Source: Sacculina carcini (taxonomy: Eukaryota > Arthropoda > Thecostraca > Sacculinidae). From it: DNA of 64,000 bases. The notes under the pieces were generated by a model, which made no database searches, was not told the origin of the DNA, and was given only the letters and a program-made list of their open reading frames with translations. The translations under genes and the position numbers were made by a program. Position 1 is the first letter of the stretch. Each line of letters starts with the position of its first letter. Positions 24,775-39,432 of this stretch are shown here, piece by piece. Where the stretch lies: the NCBI GenBank assembly GCA_916048095.2, contig OU696596.1:6265195-6329194 (forward strand), given 5' to 3'.

Positions 24775-25317
24775 CACACACACACACACACACTCAAGCA
24801 CAAGAGTCATACACATACACAATCACGAACATACACAATCACACATACACATACACAATCACCTACATACACACACACACACACACAAAACAAACAAGTA
24901 CATATACGCACAAACACAAACATACACTCACGTTTACATACTCAGAAACACAAAAATACACACGCACACACACATACATATTGGATAAGATAGTACAGCA
25001 GACATAAAGCACATAAGACAACACAACATACAACACATTAAGACAACACAGCAAGCATACAACGACATACATTCAGATTGACAAATCACAACATAAATGA
25101 GACACAAATACAAACCAGAAAACACACCATAACAGACACAAAAAGACATACACTAAAACAAATAGACAGAGAACACAACACATCAGACACACAAACACAG
25201 ATAACAGAGCTCAACACAACAACACACAGAGAGCATACAATAGAGAAACATACATACACAAGAACGGAAAACACACGCATGAAGCACATACACAAAGAAG
25301 ACAGAATTAGGAAACAA

Positions 25318-28479
<3,162 letters not shown>

Positions 28480-28522
28480 ATTCAGATAAGTTTTCTGTCA
28501 AAGGTTCTATAGCTAATAAGAC

Positions 28523-31459
28523 ATGGACTCCAAAGAAGTCAATATGCTAGAATTTCTTGATGTCAGTGAAATTCTGTCTGATCATGTAGAAATGAAATCA
28601 ATTCCTGAATCTCAATACGCAACATTGGATGTCAGTTTAACGACCTATGACGTATCCACCTTCTCGATCGTTGCATTGAATATCGTGAGCATTCCCTCTA
28701 ATTTGTATGACTACCTAGACGAAGTTATATCTGTCAGTGAGCATAAATTTGATGTAATGGGATTTGCCGAAACGAGACTTGACAAAGACATAGCGCAGAT
28801 ATATAAAATTCCCAACTACATAATGTACGGGGTTCACAGAAACAGAAATGGTGGTGGAGTAGCCATGTATGTGCATGACAAACATATATCCACCCAGTTA
28901 CACGAATTGTGTCTGAGTGAACCTGAATTTGAATGTGTAAGTGTAGAAATTGAGCGAGGTAAGAGCAAATTTTTTCTTGCTTCAATCTATAGGCCGCCGA
29001 ACGGGAATTTTAATAAATTTCTTGAAAGAATCAACGATATACTCAACGAAGTCTCTAGAAAATCTTATCATGCCATTTTTCTGTTCGGAGATTGGAATAT
29101 AAACCTTCTAATACGAAACACTCAATTCAAAGATTTTACAAACTTAATGTTAACCTTTTCCTTATGGCCAGTGACTACCAAGCCCACCAGAATATCAAAG
29201 AACTCGGCTGCACTCATCGATCACATATGGACCAATAATATAGAGAAAAACACCTCCAACTATATCATACAATCCGATATATCCGATCATTTTCCAATAG
29301 TCTCGAATTTTAGAGAAAACTCTATTGCTGCGGATAACGACCAAACTGTGCTGAGACGAGATTTCAATAGTAACAACATGAATAAATTTGTAGATGATAT
29401 TTCATATCAAAACTGGGACGATGTTTACGAGTGTGAATGCCCTGATGCTGCTTTCAATACTTTCTTTGACAAATTCATGAAATATTTCGAAAATAATTTT
29501 CCACTCAAATATTTCGGAAAGAAAAAATTGCCAAAATTATGTCCATATTTAACACCCGGAATCATTAAAAGTATCAGAGAGAAACATAGATTGGCGAGAC
29601 TATCACGAAAATGGCCTCTTACATATAAGGAAAGATACAAAAAGTTCAGAAATACGCTGACACAAGTACTCAGAGATACCAGAAATGCATATTACACCAA
29701 ACAATTCGGAGACATACAAGGGAATCCAAAAGAAACTTGGAAACAAATACATGCAGTCTTGGGATACCGAAAAAAATCTCCCGAGAAGTCAATTGATTTG
29801 GACTCAATTGCAAGGCATGAAGTTGCTAACAAATTCAACAGTCACTTTACGAATATTGTTGGATATGATGATCAAGACCCTGGCACCGCATTTACTACAT
29901 ATTTGGACGCGTCTTCAGCCGCATCTATGTACTTACTTCCCTGTAGTGTAGAGGAAATTAAGAGACACACACTATCAATAAAATCGAATTCCGCAGGATT
30001 TGATGAAGTAACCGCTTTCATGCTTAAAAAGACCGCAGACTTCATATCCGCTCCTCTCACGTACCTGATTAATTTATCCTTCCGTAAAGGCATATTTCCC
30101 ACTAAATTAAAAATTTCCAAGTCATTACCTCTGTTTAAAGCAGGCGCCAAGACGGACATAAATAATTACAGATTGATATCCTTACTACCAGTCATGAGTA
30201 AAATCTATGAAAAGGCCATTGCATGCAGACTCATTGATTTTCTTGAAGCAAAAAGTCTTATATCTCACACCCAATTTGGATTTAGAAAAAATAAATCAAC
30301 TCAGTCGGCTCTTCTGCATTTTGTTTCGACGATATATGAGCAATTGGATAGAAAGCGATATGTGGCTGCAATTTTTATAGACATTTCCAAAGCATTTGAC
30401 TCCTTGAACCATCGCATTTTACTTGCTAAATTAAAAAACGCTGGATTGAGAGGGCCCGTTCATAAATTATACGAAAGTTATCTTTCCGGACGGAAGCAAT
30501 TTGTTGTCTGTAACAATTCGCCTTCACAATATAAATACATTCACCATGGAGTACCACAGGGATCTATATTGGGACCGATCTTATTTTTGTTATACATAAA
30601 TGATATAACATATGTTGCAAAAGAAGCACACATAACAATGTACGCTGACGACACGAGCATCCTTGTTTCCGCTGATGATTTACAATGCCTTCACTCTAGA
30701 CTGACACAAACACTGGTTCTCGTGAACTGTTGGATGAATGCAAATAAACTGAAAATAAATACATCTAAAACCAATATAATGCTATTTCAGAACAGATCAC
30801 TCACACATCACCTGGACACAGTGATGTTAAATGGAGAAGTGGTGCATCGAGTACAAACAGTGAAATTCTTGGGGGTGTTAATAGATGAATATATCAACTG
30901 GAATAATCACATCGACAACCTATGCAAGAATTTATCCATCATTGCCGGCATTATGTATAGGGTTCGTAATAAGCTTAGTACAGAAGCAATGCGGACGATA
31001 TACTACACTCTATGTTATTCAAAACTTATATATTGTATATCTGTCTGGGGGTGCACTTGGCCTTCGTTTTTGGACAAATTATTCGTTCAACAAAAACGTG
31101 TTCTAAAAATAATGTCTTTCAAAAAGAAATATGACTCAGCAGATGATATCTTTACAAAAGCGAAACTCTTGAAGTTAAGACACATTCACAGATATTTTCT
31201 TTTGTTGGATACATTCAGATCGATAAAACATGAAAATGGAATCTTCCATGTTCTGCATCACTCCCAACTGACTAGAAGAAATAACATAAATTTACATGTA
31301 CCGAACTACCGGACTCAATTATTCCGTAATTCTATCTTATATTTAGGACCCGAAACATGGAATGCTCTTCCCGATTCATTGAAAACACAGGTCTCCTCAA
31401 TGACAGTTAGCTCCTTCAAGTACAAAATAAAAAAGTACTTGCTCGATTTGGATCACTGA
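28523..31459 (+). CDS. CR1-like LINE ORF2: endonuclease and reverse transcriptase
   Basis: 978 residues, no stop or frameshift. The N-terminal AP endonuclease spans about residues 50-270 (FAETRLDKD, YRPPNG, FGDWNINLL, DHIW, SDHFPIV). A linker follows, then RT at about 520-780 with YVAAIFIDISKAFDSLNH, HGVPQGSILGPILFLLYIND and MYADDTSIL (YADD at about 707-710), then FLGVLIDEYINWNNHI and a C-terminal domain. No RNase H. It nicks target DNA and copies its RNA from the nick. The open frame suggests a young copy, although the 5' truncation in ORF1 means this copy lacks its promoter. The clade (Daphne/Crack/CR1) is judged from motif wording and the TTGAAC tail. Confidence 0.92.
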   Translation: MDSKEVNMLEFLDVSEILSDHVEMKSIPESQYATLDVSLTTYDVSTFSIVALNIVSIPSNLYDYLDEVISVSEHKFDVMGFAETRLDKDIAQIYKIPNYIMYGVHRNRNGGGVAMYVHDKHISTQLHELCLSEPEFECVSVEIERGKSKFFLASIYRPPNGNFNKFLERINDILNEVSRKSYHAIFLFGDWNINLLIRNTQFKDFTNLMLTFSLWPVTTKPTRISKNSAALIDHIWTNNIEKNTSNYIIQSDISDHFPIVSNFRENSIAADNDQTVLRRDFNSNNMNKFVDDISYQNWDDVYECECPDAAFNTFFDKFMKYFENNFPLKYFGKKKLPKLCPYLTPGIIKSIREKHRLARLSRKWPLTYKERYKKFRNTLTQVLRDTRNAYYTKQFGDIQGNPKETWKQIHAVLGYRKKSPEKSIDLDSIARHEVANKFNSHFTNIVGYDDQDPGTAFTTYLDASSAASMYLLPCSVEEIKRHTLSIKSNSAGFDEVTAFMLKKTADFISAPLTYLINLSFRKGIFPTKLKISKSLPLFKAGAKTDINNYRLISLLPVMSKIYEKAIACRLIDFLEAKSLISHTQFGFRKNKSTQSALLHFVSTIYEQLDRKRYVAAIFIDISKAFDSLNHRILLAKLKNAGLRGPVHKLYESYLSGRKQFVVCNNSPSQYKYIHHGVPQGSILGPILFLLYINDITYVAKEAHITMYADDTSILVSADDLQCLHSRLTQTLVLVNCWMNANKLKINTSKTNIMLFQNRSLTHHLDTVMLNGEVVHRVQTVKFLGVLIDEYINWNNHIDNLCKNLSIIAGIMYRVRNKLSTEAMRTIYYTLCYSKLIYCISVWGCTWPSFLDKLFVQQKRVLKIMSFKKKYDSADDIFTKAKLLKLRHIHRYFLLLDTFRSIKHENGIFHVLHHSQLTRRNNINLHVPNYRTQLFRNSILYLGPETWNALPDSLKTQVSSMTVSSFKYKIKKYLLDLDH

Positions 31460-31971
31460 CGTATGATGTTGTACCTCTGCATGATAGCGTGCTGACATGC
31501 CGAAAATGTGATTTTTAACATATTCTCGACTCATGTGCAGTGTTGAATTTTTGTCATCGTCATTATTGTCATTGTCAATTCTTTGTCACACTCAATATGT
31601 GTGAGAGAGTACTATGAATTGTGTATCTGGTAATATTGTTGTGCCATTAAATCTATATAATATAGCGTGTCATACATCACACATTGTTATATATATATAC
31701 TTATTTAACAACTCATATATATAACAATGTTTAATCACTGTATCATATAATCATTATTTAATCACTTGTCAATGTTTCATGTTGGAACAAAATTATCATT
31801 ATTACATAAGTCTGCAAAAGAGACAATGTCTCAGCAGACTCTATATCCACTTTATTTATTTATTGTTGTTATGCTATTTGTTATTTGCTTGTGGAAAAAA
31901 TACAATTTGAACTTGAACTTGAACACACACACACACACACACATTACATTACATTAGGTAGATATTTATAT

Positions 31972-32004
31972 AGCGCCCTACACCTAGAGGGTCTCTAGGG
32001 CGCT
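31972..32004 (-). other. Terminal hairpin of L2 copy B
   Basis: AGCGCCCTA pairs perfectly with TAGGGCGCT (9 bp), with an inner ACC/GGT helix. It is followed on the minus strand by ATATAAATATC and the tail. It occupies the same place as the hairpin at 24744-24774 but with changed, still paired bases. Confidence 0.8.
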
Positions 32005-32120
32005 GCACACGCACACACACACACACACACAAACGCACACACACAGACACACCTACACACACACACATAGCCACACACACACACACAGAAAGTGAAAGGT
32101 AAAGAAAGAAGAGAGATAAT

Positions 32121-34965
32121 TCACACCTTATAATCATCACTAATATAGACAATGTTCTCTAGAGTATAATACGATTTCACCATGAAAAAATTCTTTGAGT
32201 GTTTTTTGAAGACAGGGATAGAATTGATAGAACGTAGTGTTGGGGAGAGCTTATTGTAAATACGGGGTCCTAAGATAGAGAAACAACGATTATAGTGAGT
32301 ATGTCTAGTAGGAAAAGCAGGTTCCAATAAGAGACAAGAATCATCAGTTGACCTAAGTGTACGAGTATATTTCTTGAAGGATAGAAGTTCAAATAAGTAC
32401 GAGGGCTTACGGAGAATAAGAGTGGAATGGATGATCAAACAGATGCGGTAGTCAATGAGCGCCTTAATAGGAAGAAGTCCCAATTTTTGTAGATAGGGAG
32501 AGACATGAGAGCCAGCAGGGAGATTGTAGATTAGACGACAAGCTTTACTAATAACAGATTGAAGTTTGCGAAGCTGGCGGTGGTTCAGAGAAAGAAAGAG
32601 GGAACAACAGTATTGAACCCTACTGAGAATGAAAGAATTAGCTAGTTTGAAAGCAGCAGAGACAGTTAAATATCTACGGATAGAATAGATTCGCCTAATG
32701 TGAAAGTTACATACCCTAATGATATCAGAGATGTATGGTTCAAAAGAAAGAGAATCATCTAGCAAGACACCTAAGCTACGAACAGATTTAGAGAGAGGAA
32801 CAGATAGACAAGTTAAACTTCTAGAAGATTGAAAAAGGTTAAATTTTGTCTTATCCGGATTTAGCTTGAGATGGTGGGACAAAGACCAGGTTTCAATGTC
32901 ATCCAAGAGAGAAGAAACAGAAGATTGGGAAATAGTATCAGACGAGAGAATAATTTGTATGTCATCCGCAAAGATTTGGAAAGTGACATCATGACGATGA
33001 AGGATTTCACCTATGGAGGTTAAGTAAATATTAAAAAGGAGAGGGCCTAGGACCGACCCCTGTGGGACACCGTATGAGAGTGGGAAAGACTCACTACAAG
33101 AATCACTGGTACAAACAAGCTGAGATCGTGAAAGAAGATAAGAGCGGAAGAATGATAGTGCAGCGCCACAAAAACCTAGGTTGGATAGAGTATTGAGTAG
33201 AATTAGATGATCAACAGTGTCAAAAGCCGCAGAGAAGTCCAGTTGAATGAGAAGAACATCCTTAAAAGCAAGAGTAGATTTAAGAATAGAGTCATAGAGG
33301 AAGAGAAGCGAGGTTTCAGTTGAGTGAAAACTACGGAAGCCTGATTGTTCAGGGAGAAATAGATCATGGCGCTCAAGGTAGTCCGAAATCTGGACATAAG
33401 CGGCCATTTCAAGCGATTTGGATAGCCAAGGAATTCTAGAGATGGGACGATAGTTAGAAAAACAATTGGGATCAAGGTTAGGTTTTTTCAGGATAGGGAG
33501 TATACTTGCGCTTTTAGACGCAAGGAATTCACCGAGAGAGAAAGACGAATTGATAAAATAGGTGATGAAAGGAAGCAGTAACTCAATACAGTTGGGAATT
33601 CGAGCAAGGTTAATAGGGTCCAGGGAGGAAGAACGAGTGTGCACACGCCTCAGTAGTAGCCTGCAATCAGAGATGGAAATCGGAAGGAAAGAATGAAAAA
33701 TGACGGAGGTGGTGGGAGAATAAGACAATGTAGCAGGAGGGAAACGACAGCATATATTCGAGATTTTATTCTCAAAGAAATGAGAGAATAGGGAAGGTAA
33801 ACGAGTTGGGTCACTATCAGGAAACACAAGGGTATTAGATTTACAGGAGACAGGAGGAAATTTTATTATTATAATAGGATTTTTTGGCGTCCTCACACAA
33901 GATATGGTGGTGACGCCGTGCAACACAATAAGATTGCCATGATGCATCATTTTTCAGACGCAACCAATGGCGCTCAAGTCGTCTAAGAGAAGTTTTGGAG
34001 CTACGAATTTCACTATTGAACCAGGGACTATGAAGAGATGAAGAGGAACGGAACTTCTTAACAGGAACAAACTGATCTCTAAGAAATTCAAGACAGGAGT
34101 TGAAATATTTACAGAGATCATAAGGGGGTAAGAAACAAAACGAATCATAATTGAAAGAAGAAAATATCTGGTTACATAGAGAGTCGTAGTCAACAGTAAG
34201 ATAATCTAGAAACGTGACAGTTTTATGCGATCTTAAGCTGAGAGGAATAAGCGCCGAAAATTCAATTAAGGAGTGATCTGAAACAGAGGAATCAATAGGG
34301 AAGACAGTCAAATCCTTGATAGAAATAGGGGAGTCACTGAATGAGAGCACTATGTCGAGGGTGTGACCATGTTCATGAGTAGAACCGCATACATGATTTG
34401 CTAAGCCATAGGAAGATATTATTTCATGAAACGAAGAAGAACACGATTTGAGATGAGGGGCATCTAGCCAAAGATTAAAATCGCCGCAAAAGAGAATCCT
34501 AGAAGAAAACATAGAAATAAGCGTATCAATGAGAACAGTAAACTCATCTAAGAAAACAGAACTAGATACATAGTTACCACGATAGATTGAAACAATACAG
34601 ACGGGGAGAGAGTAACGGCTAGTGATCTTACAGCAAACATATTCGAAGGAATTTATACACACATCTAGCTTACATGGAATAAGACGAATACAATCAGAAT
34701 TAAAAATAATAGCAACACCACCACCAACAGACTTAGAGGAATTAGAACTATTGTTGGAGCGAGACTGGTGATAAGCGGAGTAGTTAGAAGGAAGACAGCT
34801 ATTAAACGAAGAGATTTCAGAGAGAGAAAGCCAAGATTCATTCACAAAGAAAATGTCATAATTAACTAAGACAGAGAGAAAGAGAGAAATTTTAGACCTA
34901 ATAGAACGTAAATTCCAAAGAGCACATCTTACATATTTACAATTAGCTGAAACAGATGGTGACAT
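32121..34965 (-). pseudogene. L2-like LINE copy B ORF2 (one frameshift)
   Basis: Starts at ATG 34965. The AP endonuclease comes first: CALWNLRSIRSK, VNESWLS, GGGVAIIFN, ILFCGDFNLWLDAP, SDHSLIEF. Near 33860 a frameshift in a short AT repeat moves the frame, and the RT continues: SNYRPISRIPWLSKSLEM, QLDFSAAFDTVDH, YGVPQGSVLGPLLFN, FADDIQIILSS (about 32970), and the end IVYISDDYKV at 32121. Total length would be close to 950 residues, normal for L2-type ORF2. Apart from the single frameshift no other break was seen. Confidence 0.88.
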
Positions 34966-35084
34966 ATTAAAATTAGGTTTAGGTGAAGAACACTTAGCGG
35001 TAAGACGAGAATGAGGATGACGAGTAGAATCATTGTCGCTGGAGGAGGACGAGGCTGGAAGATCTGGCTGGTCATTGGTCGGGT

Positions 35085-35858
35085 CTAGTTTCCCGGACGG
35101 CAGTCATCGATGGTCTGAGTGCGATGGAAGACCCGAGTTCTCGCCGAGATTAGGCACGGGCACGCCGAGTCGAAGGATGAGTGGCTGGCGTTGCTACGAC
35201 CAGCTCGCACACAGTTAGCACATTTGCGCGCATCCTTCAGAGAACACGATTTGGTGGCGTGTTTGCCAGCACACCAGCCACAAGTGTTCTCGCGGGCCTG
35301 GCACTTGTCAGCCATGTGGCCGTGGCGCTGGCACTTGGCACAGCGTGTGACCCAGTAGCGGTCGTGCACCACACACCGACGGTCACCCAGGTACAGATAT
35401 CCTGACTTCATCACGGTATCCCGGATGGCAGGAGAGACGGCAACAACAACAGTCTTAGTGTGACCAGCAGACTTTCTCGAGAAGAGCACCTTGAAGTTGG
35501 ATGGGTGCTTCATAGCCGCTTTGACTCCGTCATTTTTGCGGCACACACAGTCAAAGATCTCGCTATCAGCGATGTCAGAACTGACCGATGTTATGGTCAG
35601 TTTTGGAACCATTTTGCCACGGCAGGAGGCATTGAGCTGGGTGTCAGTTTTCATGACCAGCATGACATTGTCGGCAGCTTTAGAGTCAGGAAGACTCACT
35701 TTGATGGCGCCACGTTTTGTTGTTCGCATCTTGATGACAGGAACAGATTTGAGGGCCTCAGACACACGCTTCTTGTCGACTGGAGCACTGTCTTGGGAGT
35801 GAACGATTATTTCACGTGTCACTGCCTGCGCGTATGACCGCGGATGTTGAACAGGCAT
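35085..35858 (-). pseudogene. L2-like LINE copy B ORF1 (Gag-like, N-terminus lost)
   Basis: From HPRSYAQAVTREI onward it matches ORF1 of copy C. It has an RRM-like region (VPVIKMRTTKRGAIKVSLPD... KLTITSVSSDI) and then three zinc-knuckle-like motifs: CAKCQRHGHMADKC, CGWCAGKHATKSC and CANC...C. It is a nucleic-acid-binding protein of the retrotransposition particle. The frame runs beyond 35858, but that part reads antisense through an unrelated RT fragment. The ORF1 stop lies about 120 bp before the ORF2 ATG. Confidence 0.78.
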
Positions 35859-36414
35859 CAGAGGCCGAGTCTTTATCCACCTGTGTCGCAGCAGCAGCAA
35901 GGAAGAAGCGGGGCACACAAAACCGAGGGCGATCACAGCACGACGAAGACGAGGCCAGATCCCGCGGCGTCAGAGCCAAGTGCGCCGATGGAGACATTGG
36001 TGCAGCGCTCCGCCTGCTGACATCCAGCGACTGCTTGGCCGGGGACGACGAGACAGTGACCGCCGAGCTCGAGCGCAAGCATCCGCCTGCATTGCCGGAC
36101 GAGCAGCTGCAGATGCATGACGCCGGAACACTGCCGATTTGAGGAGATTTGAGGAGCACGAGATCCGCTCCGTCGTGCACTCGATGCCCAAAGGCTCATC
36201 GGGAGGACTGGACGGAATACGGCCGCTACATCTCCGCCAGCTCATCGCGCCACAGACGGCTGAAGCGGGTGCCCAGCTGCTGAAGGCACTGACGCAGCTG
36301 TGCAACTGTTGTGTACGGGGTGGCATCCCGGACTTCGTGCTCGGCGCATTCTACAGCGCGCGACTAATCGCATTGCGCAAGAAGTCCGGCGGGCTGCGCC
36401 CAGTACCCAGACAG
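35859..36414 (+). pseudogene. Reverse transcriptase N-terminal fragment of another LINE family
   Basis: The plus strand reads VRAKCADGDIGAALRLLTSS, LAGDDETVTAELERKHPPA, and then after a frameshift near 36138 EEHEIRSVVHSMPKGSSGGL, DGIRPLHLRQLIAP and ARLIALRKKSGGLRPV. These are the first RT blocks (fingers) of a family seen in various invertebrate genomes that I cannot assign to a named clade. The catalytic palm is missing. It is wedged between L2 copies B and C, with borders judged from where their protein similarity stops. Confidence 0.65.
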
Positions 36415-38237
36415 GAAGAGATTTTAGAATTATAGTAAGATTTTTTTGCGGAATCACAGAGAAGATGATGATGCCGACGAGCAGAACAGAAAGTTTGCCA
36501 AGAAGAGTCAGTCTTGAGACGACGCCATTGACGCACAAGACGACGAAGGGAGATTTTAGAGTTTTTAATATCAGAGTTAAACCAAGGACAGCGAGTATTA
36601 GTGGAGCGGAAGACTTTAACAGGAATAAAGGTGGACTTAAGAGAATCAAGGGATGTGTTGAAATACCCTAAGAGAGAAGCAGGCGGTATATGAACGAAAC
36701 ATTCAGTAGCAAAACACAAGTACATATTGATATAAAGAGAATCTAAATCATCGTTACGATAATCCGAGAAACTAATAATTTTAGGAGATTTGCAAGTGAT
36801 AGGGAGGGAAGCAGAAAATTCTATTAATGAATGGTCAGATATGGAGGAATCAATAGGAAAAACAGTAAGATCTTTAATCAGAACAGAAGAATCAGAAAAG
36901 GAAAGGAGAAGATCAAGTGTGTGGCCGTGAACATGAGTAGGGCAGCAGATATGATTAAAAAGACCAAATGAGTCAATTAATTGTAAAAATGTAGAAGAAC
37001 AAGACTTGAGATGAGGCGCATCAACCCAAAGGTTGAAGTCACCACAAAATATTATTCTAGAAGAAAAAATTGGAAGAAGTGCGTCAACAAGAGAAGAAAA
37101 CTCATCAAGAAAAATCGAGGAGGAAAATGAATTAAGACGATAAATGATGACAATACATACAGGAAGAGTAGTTTTACCTATAACCTTACAACATAAATGT
37201 TCAAATGACTTAAAAGTGATATCTACACTACATAGATAGGCATTAATTATGTTCGAATTGAATACAAAAGAAACACCACCACCAGAGCATTTAGTAGAAT
37301 TAGAGACGTTCAAAGGGCGACAATAATGAAAAGCTGAGTAGCCAGAAGGAAGCGAGTTGTCAAAAGAGGAAGTCTCAGCAACAGATAGCCATGACTCAAT
37401 AACCATGAATATATCATAATTATGAAGAATGGACGCAAAAAGTGAAATTTTAGACCTAATAGACCTAAAATTCAAGAAAGCACATTTCAATAGACCAAGT
37501 TCACTGCGGGCATTCTTCCTCGAGCACGACTTGGCGGTGTGTTTTCCAGCACACCACCCACAAGTGGCCTCCTGGGATCGACATTTGTCAGCCTTGTGAC
37601 CATGACGTTGGCATTTGACACACCGAGTAACCCAAAAGCGGTCATACACCAGGCACCTTTGGTCACCCAAATAGACAAATCCGGACTTGATGACAATGCC
37701 ACGGATGACAGGAGACACAGCCACAACAACAGTTTTTGTGTGCTCCGACGATTTCTTGGAGAACATAACTTTAAAGTCGGAGGCACGCTTGATGGCGGCT
37801 CTGACCTCTCTGTTCTTCCTGCTCACAAACTCAGCGATGTTCTTGTCATCAATATCAGAGCTGACAGATGTAATTGTCAGCTTCGGCAGAATTTTACCAG
37901 GGCAAGACGCTTTTAGATGGTCGACATCTTTCATAGCCTTCAGGGCATGATGAGCAGTCTTGCTGTCAGGGAGTTTAACTTTGACAGCACCCTTTATGGT
38001 GGTGGACATACTCAGGACCGGCACAGTTTTGAGAGCCTCAGAGACTCGCTTGGAATCAACTGGGGCTTCGTCGGGTGACTTGACAATGATCTCTCTGCAA
38101 GCCGCTTGCGCATAGGAACGCGGGGGTTGCATTGCCGACGATGTTGGTGTTGGCAGGAGAGCTGGCGGTGTGGGTAGCAGCGGAGAGGTCAATTTCGGCT
38201 TGCACACCAGCTGAAGCTGGAGCTTCATCTCATTCAC
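36415..38237 (-). pseudogene. L2-like LINE copy C: Gag-like ORF1 fused in frame to the endonuclease
   Basis: An open frame of about 600 residues. It reads PPRSYAQAACREI, the RRM-like part, the knuckles CVKCQRHGHKADKC and CGWCAGKHTAKSC, and then directly LLKCAFLNFRSIRSKISLFA, VIESWLS, IIFCGDFNLWVDAP and SDHSLIEF. In copy B a third knuckle, a stop and the ORF2 start lie between these parts, so a deletion has joined ORF1 to ORF2. The RT half is missing: similarity ends at NSKISSCL (about 36415), where the foreign RT fragment begins. The last codons of the frame (GTGRSPPDF...) read antisense through that fragment. Confidence 0.85.
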
Positions 38238-38596
38238 CGTTTTGTCAATTCCTGCAGTGATTGAGCACTGTCAGATGGCTTGTACAATGAGGCTTCACTG
38301 GCTTTCTCAGATGTAGTTTGGACAAGAGTGTCCAGCCAGGCATGCATTTCAGGTGTATTGGTGTCACGGCCCAGAACACAGCTCTCACAGGTGAAGGCCG
38401 ATCTGGTCGTGAAGAAATTGATCACCACGTATTTGGGTAATCGCGAACATCGAACATGCACGTATTTGCTGCATTTAGTGCAACACAGCGCGCAATCGGA
38501 AACCGCCATTTTGCACATTCCACAGCAGGTACCGGCAGGAGGAAGGGAAGCACGAGAGGGCTGGAGCCCGGCAGGTTTCTTTACCGAGTGGCGCAA
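38234..38596 (-). pseudogene. L2-like LINE copy C: PHD-finger start of ORF1
   Basis: 120 residues with a Cys-rich zinc-binding pattern CGMC...CALCCTKCSKYVHVRC...FTCESC, which fits a PHD finger, followed by a helical stretch. It ends at 38234 through a one-base shift in GACAAAACGG. The next frame (VNEMKLQLQLV) continues it, so both frames formed one ORF1: PHD finger, short coiled coil, RRM-like part and zinc knuckles. PHD-bearing ORF1 proteins are known in CR1/L2-type LINEs. Upstream the copy meets a MULE fragment. Confidence 0.7.
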
Positions 38597-38609
38597 TGTT
38601 CAGTCCCCA

Positions 38610-39350
38610 CTCCATCAGATGCGCTGGTAATGCTGGGAGAGCATACACAATTTTCACAACATTCGTGCCCTGTGAAGTGGTCCGCAGTCCAAGTTTGGTG
38701 GCCTTCCTCTTCACAGCCTGGGTAAAATGGAAGTAACACCCCTTGGTGCTTATCCCAGTGAAGTCAGTCCTCAGAGCCGACATCGCTGCGGTCTCGAAGT
38801 CAGACATGGAGTTACTAGGGTAGAGATCCGGTAAGAGTTCTACGAGTCTACGCCAAACTGCGGCGTACATGTCGTGCGTTCGTTCGTCATCAGAACAAAC
38901 GTCGACGGAATATATGTAGTGCAGTACTTAACATGTACAGTTTACAACTGAGCAAACATTTTGGGGCACATGAATGTGCCATCGACAAATATGTGGCAGT
39001 CATTCTGCAGCAGACTACCTAGCTCGTCCGACACAAAGATGACACAGAATTTGGGAAGCTCATTGAACATCCCTTACGTGTGAGGGCCATGCTCTTCCTC
39101 AAGTTCACAAATCCTATGTGAACGTCCTAACCCGAGTTCCTCAGTGCCTCCCGATAAATAACACCGAATTTTTGTGGCTCCTCGCGAGCGCGGTGGAGGC
39201 ACTCCGATTTGATGCGGAGAGAGGCGACCGAATCAGAGCATGGCAAATGACAGTGGGGCTTGTTCTCGAAGAGAGCACCATCATGCTCCATGGCCGTCCC
39301 ACTGCATTCTTTCAGCGAGCACCTGAGACGAAATCACAAAATATGCATGA
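38610..39350 (-). pseudogene. MULE transposase fragment 1
   Basis: The minus strand reads FVSDELGSLLQ, HIFVDGTF, a frame change, YIPSTFVLMTNERTHDMYAAVW, then SDFETAAMSAL and KGCYFHFTQAVKRKATKLGL. The order DGTF, then DFE, then GC.FH..QA is that of the MULE transposase core (catalytic D in DGTF and in DFE). The region 39100-39350 is a worn N-terminal part related to 39790-40020. At least one frameshift. No terminal inverted repeats found. Confidence 0.7.
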
Positions 39351-39432
39351 TTCATCGTAATTATCATCTTCATAAATTTGATAACATCAAACCCTTACTA
39401 TTAACAGGCACATACAGCGATTTATAAAACAA

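Larger units (their letters stand above)
31945..35858 (-). mobile_element. L2-like LINE copy B (nearly full length)
   Basis: Minus-strand element with ORF1 (35858-35085), ORF2 (34965-32121, one frameshift), a CA-rich 3' UTR, the hairpin at 31972-32004 and an ATTAC-type tail joining (CA)9 at 31924-31942. Its 5' end is cut where a plus-strand RT fragment begins (about 35859), so the PHD part of ORF1 seen in copy C is missing. Confidence 0.85.

Noticed and set aside
35085..36326. Minus-strand frames over 35859-36326
   Set aside because: They read antisense through the plus-strand RT fragment, where the protein resemblance lies.
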